Shown here: positions 4,656 to 7,341 of the stretch, piece after piece
Layout of the letters: every line of letters begins with the position of its first letter
How positions within the stretch are numbered: the first letter of the stretch is position 1
Assembly (NCBI GenBank): GCA_964533515.1
Contig: CAZHMB010000027.1
Span: forward strand, 1-7,341
DNA length: 7,341 nucleotides
Source: CAZHMB01 sp964533515
GTDB lineage: Archaea > Nanobdellota > Nanobdellia > Pacearchaeales > GW2011-AR1
Direction: 5' to 3'
Notes under the pieces: generated by a model
The model's input: only the letters and a program-made list of their open reading frames with translations
Databases searched by the model: none
What the model was told of the DNA's origin: nothing
Program-made: the position numbers and the translations under genes

Positions 4656-4729
4656 TATTTAATCATATGAAAATATATTCATTTAATGTAAATCGAGTTT
4701 TTTATATGAATTAATTTTTAAAATGAGAT

Positions 4730-5080
4730 TTAAATAATAATTTTCACAGGTGTTTGTCCTTCTTTGCTCTTTCTAAATTCTTCACTAGCTTCTCTTTCCT
4801 CTAAGATACCTTGAAGATCACCTTCTCTTAGGGGTCTCATTGAAATAGGATTTCCCCTTTCTAAACTTATAATAGTAGGATTTTCTTTTTCTATTCTTAC
4901 TCGATTTTCTCCACATCCCACAAGTGATGGTTGCACTGCTAGATATCCTTCGTCAAAATTTATTTCCTTTAGAATTCCTGTGGCACTTGTATTTCCAACA
5001 CTATAATGTCCAGGTTTACCTAGAAAAGTTTCATAAATATTTTTCTGTCTTTCTTTATCTCCAAAAAATCCTGCTTCCAT
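4730..5080 (-). CDS. Conserved-looking hypothetical, possible Sm-like small beta-barrel protein (116 aa)
   Basis: The minus-strand ATG (complement of 5078-5080) has a TATA-like box centred 25 bases upstream and no SD, as in leaderless archaeal genes. The middle of the protein reads FLGKPGHYSVGNTSATGILKEI followed by NFDEGYLAVQPSLVG, a strand-turn-strand layout that resembles the Sm1 region of Lsm proteins (G-K-x-V ... G-x-L-x-x-I/D ... G-Y-L-x-L). The C-terminal 40 residues (ISMRPLREGDLQGILEEREASEEFRKS) are helical and charged. Sm-like proteins bind U-rich RNA, but the typical RNA-binding Asn/Asp and RG motifs are not clear here, so the call is tentative. It has AT-rich composition like aIF5B and unlike the array, and shares a divergent intergenic region with aIF5B. 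Confidence 0.7.
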   Translation of the reverse strand: MEAGFFGDKERQKNIYETFLGKPGHYSVGNTSATGILKEINFDEGYLAVQPSLVGCGENRVRIEKENPTIISLERGNPISMRPLREGDLQGILEEREASEEFRKSKEGQTPVKIII

Positions 5081-5100
5081 ATTGGCTTCTAAGCTATAGG

Positions 5101-5116
5101 CTTTATAAGGTTTTCT
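5101..5116 (-). promoter_or_regulatory. Archaeal BRE/TATA promoter of the Sm-like gene
   Basis: Read on the minus strand this is AGAAAACCTTATAAAG: an A-rich BRE-like segment then a TATA box. The centre of the TATA box is about 25 bases from the A of the start codon, so the transcript would be leaderless. Confidence 0.65.
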
Positions 5117-5214
5117 GTAGTGTTATTACTAAAGAATAGTTATGATAGTAAAATATTTAACAATTTTAAATTTAAATTAGTTTATTATTTAATAGATATT
5201 TTAAAAAATTAAAA

Positions 5215-5233
5215 CAAGGATTTTAAAACCTTG
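5215..5233 (+). promoter_or_regulatory. TATA box of aIF5B inside a near-perfect palindrome
   Basis: TTTTAAAA (5221-5228) is centred about 26 bases before the aIF5B ATG, fitting a leaderless archaeal transcript. It is flanked by CAAGG (5215-5219) and CCTTG (5229-5233), so the whole 19-base element is an inverted repeat around the TATA box, a layout that could also bind a dimeric repressor. Confidence 0.6.
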
Positions 5234-5249
5234 ATTATTTCTTTTTTTT

Positions 5250-6998
5250 ATGACAAACAATAAGCAACTTCGTCAACCAATTGTTACAGTTTGTGGTCAC
5301 GTGGATCATGGAAAAACTTCAATACTTGATAGACTTAGGAGTAGTTGTGTTCAAGAAGCTGAAGCGGGTGGAATTACTCAAAAAATTTCTTTCACTCTTT
5401 ACCCGATTGAAAAATTAAGATCAGCCTGTCCGTTAATTGAGAAAAGCGGAATTGATTTAAACATACCAGGATTTTTGTTAATTGATACTCCGGGTCATGC
5501 AGCATTTACAAATCTTCGTAAGAGGGGTGGATCGTTAGCAGATTTGGCTGTTTTAGTTATTGATATTAACGAGGGTATAAAACCACAAACCGCTGAAGTT
5601 ATAACAATCTTAAAACAAAACAAAACTCCATTTATTATTGCATTAAATAAAATAGATAATATCTCAGGTTGGAGAAAAAATTTAGATATGGGAATAAAAG
5701 ATTCTATTGAATCGCAACAACCCCAAGTTAAACAAGTATTTGAAGAAAGATATATGGTTCTTTCGGGCTCGCTTTATTCTCATGGCTTTGATGCTGATTT
5801 ATATTATAATGTTTCAGATTTTTCCAAAAAGATTGCCATGGTTCCGTGTAGTGCTCAGAATAGAGAAGGAATACAAGAACTAATTATGATGCTTTGCGGT
5901 TTAAGTGAAAAATATTTGAAAGATGGTTTGTTCTTAGGTGAAGATGCAAAAGGCGTAATTTTGGAAATAAAAAAAGAAAATTCTCTTAATTTTGCTGAAT
6001 CTATTTTGTATGATGGAACTCTAAGTAATAAAGACGAAATTGTTGTGGCAAATATTAATGGAGATCCAATTGTTACAAAGATAAGGATTTTAGAAGAAAT
6101 ACAGCCGCTTTGTTCAAAGTTTAAACCGGTTAATTCTGCTGTAGCGTCGACTGGATTAAAAATTCAATTGGTTGAGAAAAATGATATTTTGCCGGGAATG
6201 CCATTTGAAGTATTGAAAGGAAATTTGGAAGAAATAAAGGAGAAATTTAAAAAAGAAATTGGAGAGTCAATAAAAACGGATAAGCAAGGAATAATTGCTA
6301 AGGCAGATTCTTTGGGTAGCCTTGAGGCTTTACTTGTTTTACTCGGTGAGCAAAATATTTCTGTTGTTAAAGCTGGAATTGGAAAAATAAATAAAAATGA
6401 TATAGCAAGTGCTAAAGCAAATATTGATATAAATGAGATAGATTCAGTTATTGTTGGATTTAACGTCGATTTGGATGAAGAAGCAAAAGAGATAAAAGGC
6501 AAAATAAAAGTAATTAGTGATGTTGTCGTATATAAATTAATTGATGATTTGACTTTATGGAGAAAAAGAAAACAAATTAAAATTGAGAAAAAAAGAATGA
6601 TGGGGCTTGCTACAATTGCAAAACTTGAAATTTTACATCAATATGTTTTTAGAAATACCAGTCCTGCTATTTTCGGGATTAGGGTTGGGGGTGGAAAGAT
6701 GATAACTGGATTAAGCTTAATCGACGAAGATGGTGAAAAGGTTGGAAAAATAAAAAATATTCAATCTGAGCAAAAGTCTGTAAGTGAGGCAACAGAAGGA
6801 ATGGAAGTTGCGACGTCTATACCCGGAATTAATTTTGAGCGTCGACTTAAAAGTAAAAAATATTTATATTCTGATTTGGGAGAATCTCAGTTTAGAGAAT
6901 TTAAAAAAAATAAAGATTTACTTAGTCAAGGAGAAATTAAAGTTTTGCAAGAAATTGCCGAAGTTAAAAGAAAAGAAAAGCCTGAATGGGGAATGTAG
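5250..6998 (+). CDS. infB: Archaeal translation initiation factor aIF5B (582 aa)
   Basis: This is a complete IF2/eIF5B-family GTPase. It promotes joining of the ribosomal subunits and placement of initiator tRNA, acting on the ribosome in the cytoplasm. The G domain shows G1 GHVDHGKT (16-23), the G2 Thr in GGITQ (40-44), G3 DTPGH (79-83, with the catalytic His), G4 NKID (133-136) and G5 SAQ (201-203). Domain II follows, domain III has ADSLGSLEALL (around 350), and domain IV has NTSPAIFGIRVGG (around 468). Length and domain order fit archaeal aIF5B, not bacterial IF2, since the long N-terminal region is absent; no intein is present. The ATG at 5250 fits a leaderless promoter with no SD. The AT-rich composition differs from the array to the left. 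A candidate RNA gene and S19e lie downstream. Confidence 0.97.
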   Translation: MTNNKQLRQPIVTVCGHVDHGKTSILDRLRSSCVQEAEAGGITQKISFTLYPIEKLRSACPLIEKSGIDLNIPGFLLIDTPGHAAFTNLRKRGGSLADLAVLVIDINEGIKPQTAEVITILKQNKTPFIIALNKIDNISGWRKNLDMGIKDSIESQQPQVKQVFEERYMVLSGSLYSHGFDADLYYNVSDFSKKIAMVPCSAQNREGIQELIMMLCGLSEKYLKDGLFLGEDAKGVILEIKKENSLNFAESILYDGTLSNKDEIVVANINGDPIVTKIRILEEIQPLCSKFKPVNSAVASTGLKIQLVEKNDILPGMPFEVLKGNLEEIKEKFKKEIGESIKTDKQGIIAKADSLGSLEALLVLLGEQNISVVKAGIGKINKNDIASAKANIDINEIDSVIVGFNVDLDEEAKEIKGKIKVISDVVVYKLIDDLTLWRKRKQIKIEKKRMMGLATIAKLEILHQYVFRNTSPAIFGIRVGGGKMITGLSLIDEDGEKVGKIKNIQSEQKSVSEATEGMEVATSIPGINFERRLKSKKYLYSDLGESQFREFKKNKDLLSQGEIKVLQEIAEVKRKEKPEWGM

Positions 6999-7016
6999 AT
7001 TCAACTTTTTGGATTA

Positions 7017-7030
7017 CGAAAGATTTATAA
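7017..7030 (+). promoter_or_regulatory. BRE/TATA promoter of the candidate small RNA
   Basis: CGAAAG (7017-7022) is followed by ATTTATAA (7023-7030), a strong archaeal BRE plus TATA box. Its centre is about 26 bases before 7053, the first base of the RNA closing stem. The same CGAAAG-plus-TATA pattern occurs again at 7147-7160. Confidence 0.7.
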
Positions 7031-7052
7031 GTAATACTATTCTAATATATTC

Positions 7053-7116
7053 GTAGAGAGATAATGTTTTCGGATATTATTTGGATTGGTTTTCGGATTA
7101 ATCCTTTCTCTACACC
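7053..7116 (+). ncRNA. Candidate small structured RNA, three-way junction with two UUCG hairpins
   Basis: The closing stem is GTAGAGAG (7053-7060) with TTCTCTAC (7106-7113), 8 pairs. Arm 1 is ATAATGTT (7061-7068) with GATATTAT (7073-7080), 8 pairs with loop TTCG. Arm 2 is GGATTGGTT (7083-7091) with GATTAATCC (7096-7104), 9 pairs, also with loop TTCG. Junction bases are few (TT at 7081-7082 and T7105). Several G-U pairs exist only on the + strand, so the + strand is the RNA. A BRE/TATA promoter is placed to start it at about 7053, and a seven-base T-run follows at 7117. I do not recognise an RNA family; it is too short and lacks the arms of a tRNA. It could instead be a 3' element of aIF5B, but its own promoter argues for an independent gene. 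Confidence 0.62.
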
Positions 7117-7123
7117 TTTTTTT
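7117..7123 (+). terminator. T-tract terminator of the small RNA
   Basis: Seven T residues directly follow the closing stem plus ACC, and the next 17 bases are also almost all A and T. Archaeal RNA polymerase stops at such tracts. It may also end aIF5B transcripts. Confidence 0.5.
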
Positions 7124-7146
7124 AAAATATTTTTTATTTATACTTC

Positions 7147-7160
7147 CGAAAGTTTTATAA
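7147..7160 (+). promoter_or_regulatory. BRE/TATA promoter of the S19e gene
   Basis: CGAAAG (7147-7152) plus TTTTATAA (7153-7160) repeats the small-RNA promoter almost exactly. It predicts a transcript start near 7183 and a leader of about 54 bases before the ATG at 7237. A second, weaker TATA-like stretch lies at 7174-7182. Confidence 0.65.
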
Positions 7161-7182
7161 ACAAAATTCCATGTATAAAAAT

Positions 7183-7226
7183 ACGATAAGTGGCTAAACC
7201 CAATCTAATGCTGAAAAGCATGTCGT
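7183..7226 (+). promoter_or_regulatory. Possible structured 5' leader of S19e
   Basis: Starting at the predicted transcript start, ACGAT (7183-7187) can pair with GTCGT (7222-7226). Inside, TGG (7191-7193) can pair weakly with CCA (7200-7202), and ATGCT (7208-7212) pairs with AGCAT (7217-7221) around a GAAA tetraloop. The last hairpin is convincing; the rest is tentative. It could be a leader for feedback control of a ribosomal protein gene. Confidence 0.4.
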
Positions 7227-7236
7227 AAAAATTAAA

Positions 7237-7341
7237 ATGAATACAGTATACGAATTAGACTCACAAGAATATAATATTAAGTTAGCTGAAGCACTAAAAA
7301 ATGTGCCTGAGTTCGTTGCTCCTGAGTGGATTATTTACGCA
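7237..7341 (+). CDS. Ribosomal protein S19e, N-terminal part (runs off the window)
   Basis: The first 35 residues begin MNTVYELDSQEYNIKLAEALK and continue to VAPEWIIYA. This matches the S19e start pattern: (T)VYDV near the N-terminus, a helix with xxLAExLK, then the P-E-W segment before the conserved VKTG. S19e is a small-subunit protein found in archaea and eukaryotes but not in bacteria, so it supports an archaeal host; it acts in 30S assembly. The ATG at 7237 has no SD, and a CGAAAG/TATA promoter lies about 80 bases upstream, giving a short structured leader. The gene is cut by the window end, so only about a quarter of it is present. It follows aIF5B on the same strand, but with its own promoter. 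Confidence 0.82.
   Translation, partial: MNTVYELDSQEYNIKLAEALKNVPEFVAPEWIIYA

Noticed and set aside
4667..4682. ATGAA/TTCAT inverted repeat as an attachment site
   Set aside because: Short inverted repeats are expected by chance in such AT-rich sequence, and no matching copy is seen at another boundary.
4924..5139. Plus-strand open frame of 71 residues
   Set aside because: It is antisense to the Sm-like gene, which has a well-placed TATA box and archaeal-type composition.
6784..7056. Plus-strand open frame of 90 residues at the end of aIF5B
   Set aside because: It overlaps the conserved end of aIF5B in another frame and runs into the small-RNA promoter.
7053..7116. A reduced or degenerate tRNA
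   Set aside because: The closing stem followed by ACC recalls an acceptor end, but only two arms exist, the loops are UUCG tetraloops with no T-loop or anticodon loop, and the length is only about 61 bases.

Overview
The window joins two parts that look very different. The right part (about 4660-7341) is chromosomal DNA of an archaeon, most likely a small-genome DPANN-type lineage. It holds a complete archaeal/eukaryotic-type initiation factor aIF5B, the start of a ribosomal protein S19e gene (archaeal and eukaryotic only) and a small minus-strand gene with an Sm-like flavour. It is very AT-rich. The two genes at the divergent promoter have TATA boxes about 25 bases from the start codon and no Shine-Dalgarno (SD) sequence, as expected for leaderless archaeal mRNAs.

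The left part (1-4594) is a one-way array of ten small genes, all on the + strand and less AT-rich, each with a good SD sequence. They encode small coiled-coil proteins (two paralogs), ankyrin-like proteins (two paralogs), two-TM proteins with a long cytoplasmic coiled coil (two), a two-TM protein, a TM-anchored PASTA protein, a 37-residue membrane peptide and an unknown protein with a cysteine-rich C-terminus. Almost every intergenic space is filled by the same structured repeat. It has a box like ATTGTTTGAGAA, then hairpin H1 (nine copies), often a second related hairpin H2 (four good copies, one decayed) and hairpin H3 (four copies) directly before the SD. The spacers are conserved while the genes differ. 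The hairpins keep pairing through compensatory and G-U changes on the + strand, so they appear to be selected as RNA. A bidirectional terminator-like hairpin (4614-4655) closes the array. I do not recognise this arrangement as a named system, and it is the main finding.

The second finding lies between aIF5B and S19e. A BRE/TATA promoter (7017-7030) is placed to start transcription at about 7053, exactly where a compact three-way-junction RNA begins: an 8-bp closing stem and two hairpins of 8 and 9 bp, both with UUCG loops, followed by a T tract. A second copy of the same promoter (7147-7160) drives S19e with a short structured leader.

Working picture: a conserved translation locus next to an acquired or expanded cassette-like array of cell-envelope and protein-interaction genes, co-transcribed and segmented by RNA hairpins. 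No integrase, transposase, tRNA gene or CRISPR array is visible, and whether the junction is natural or an assembly chimera cannot be decided from this sequence.
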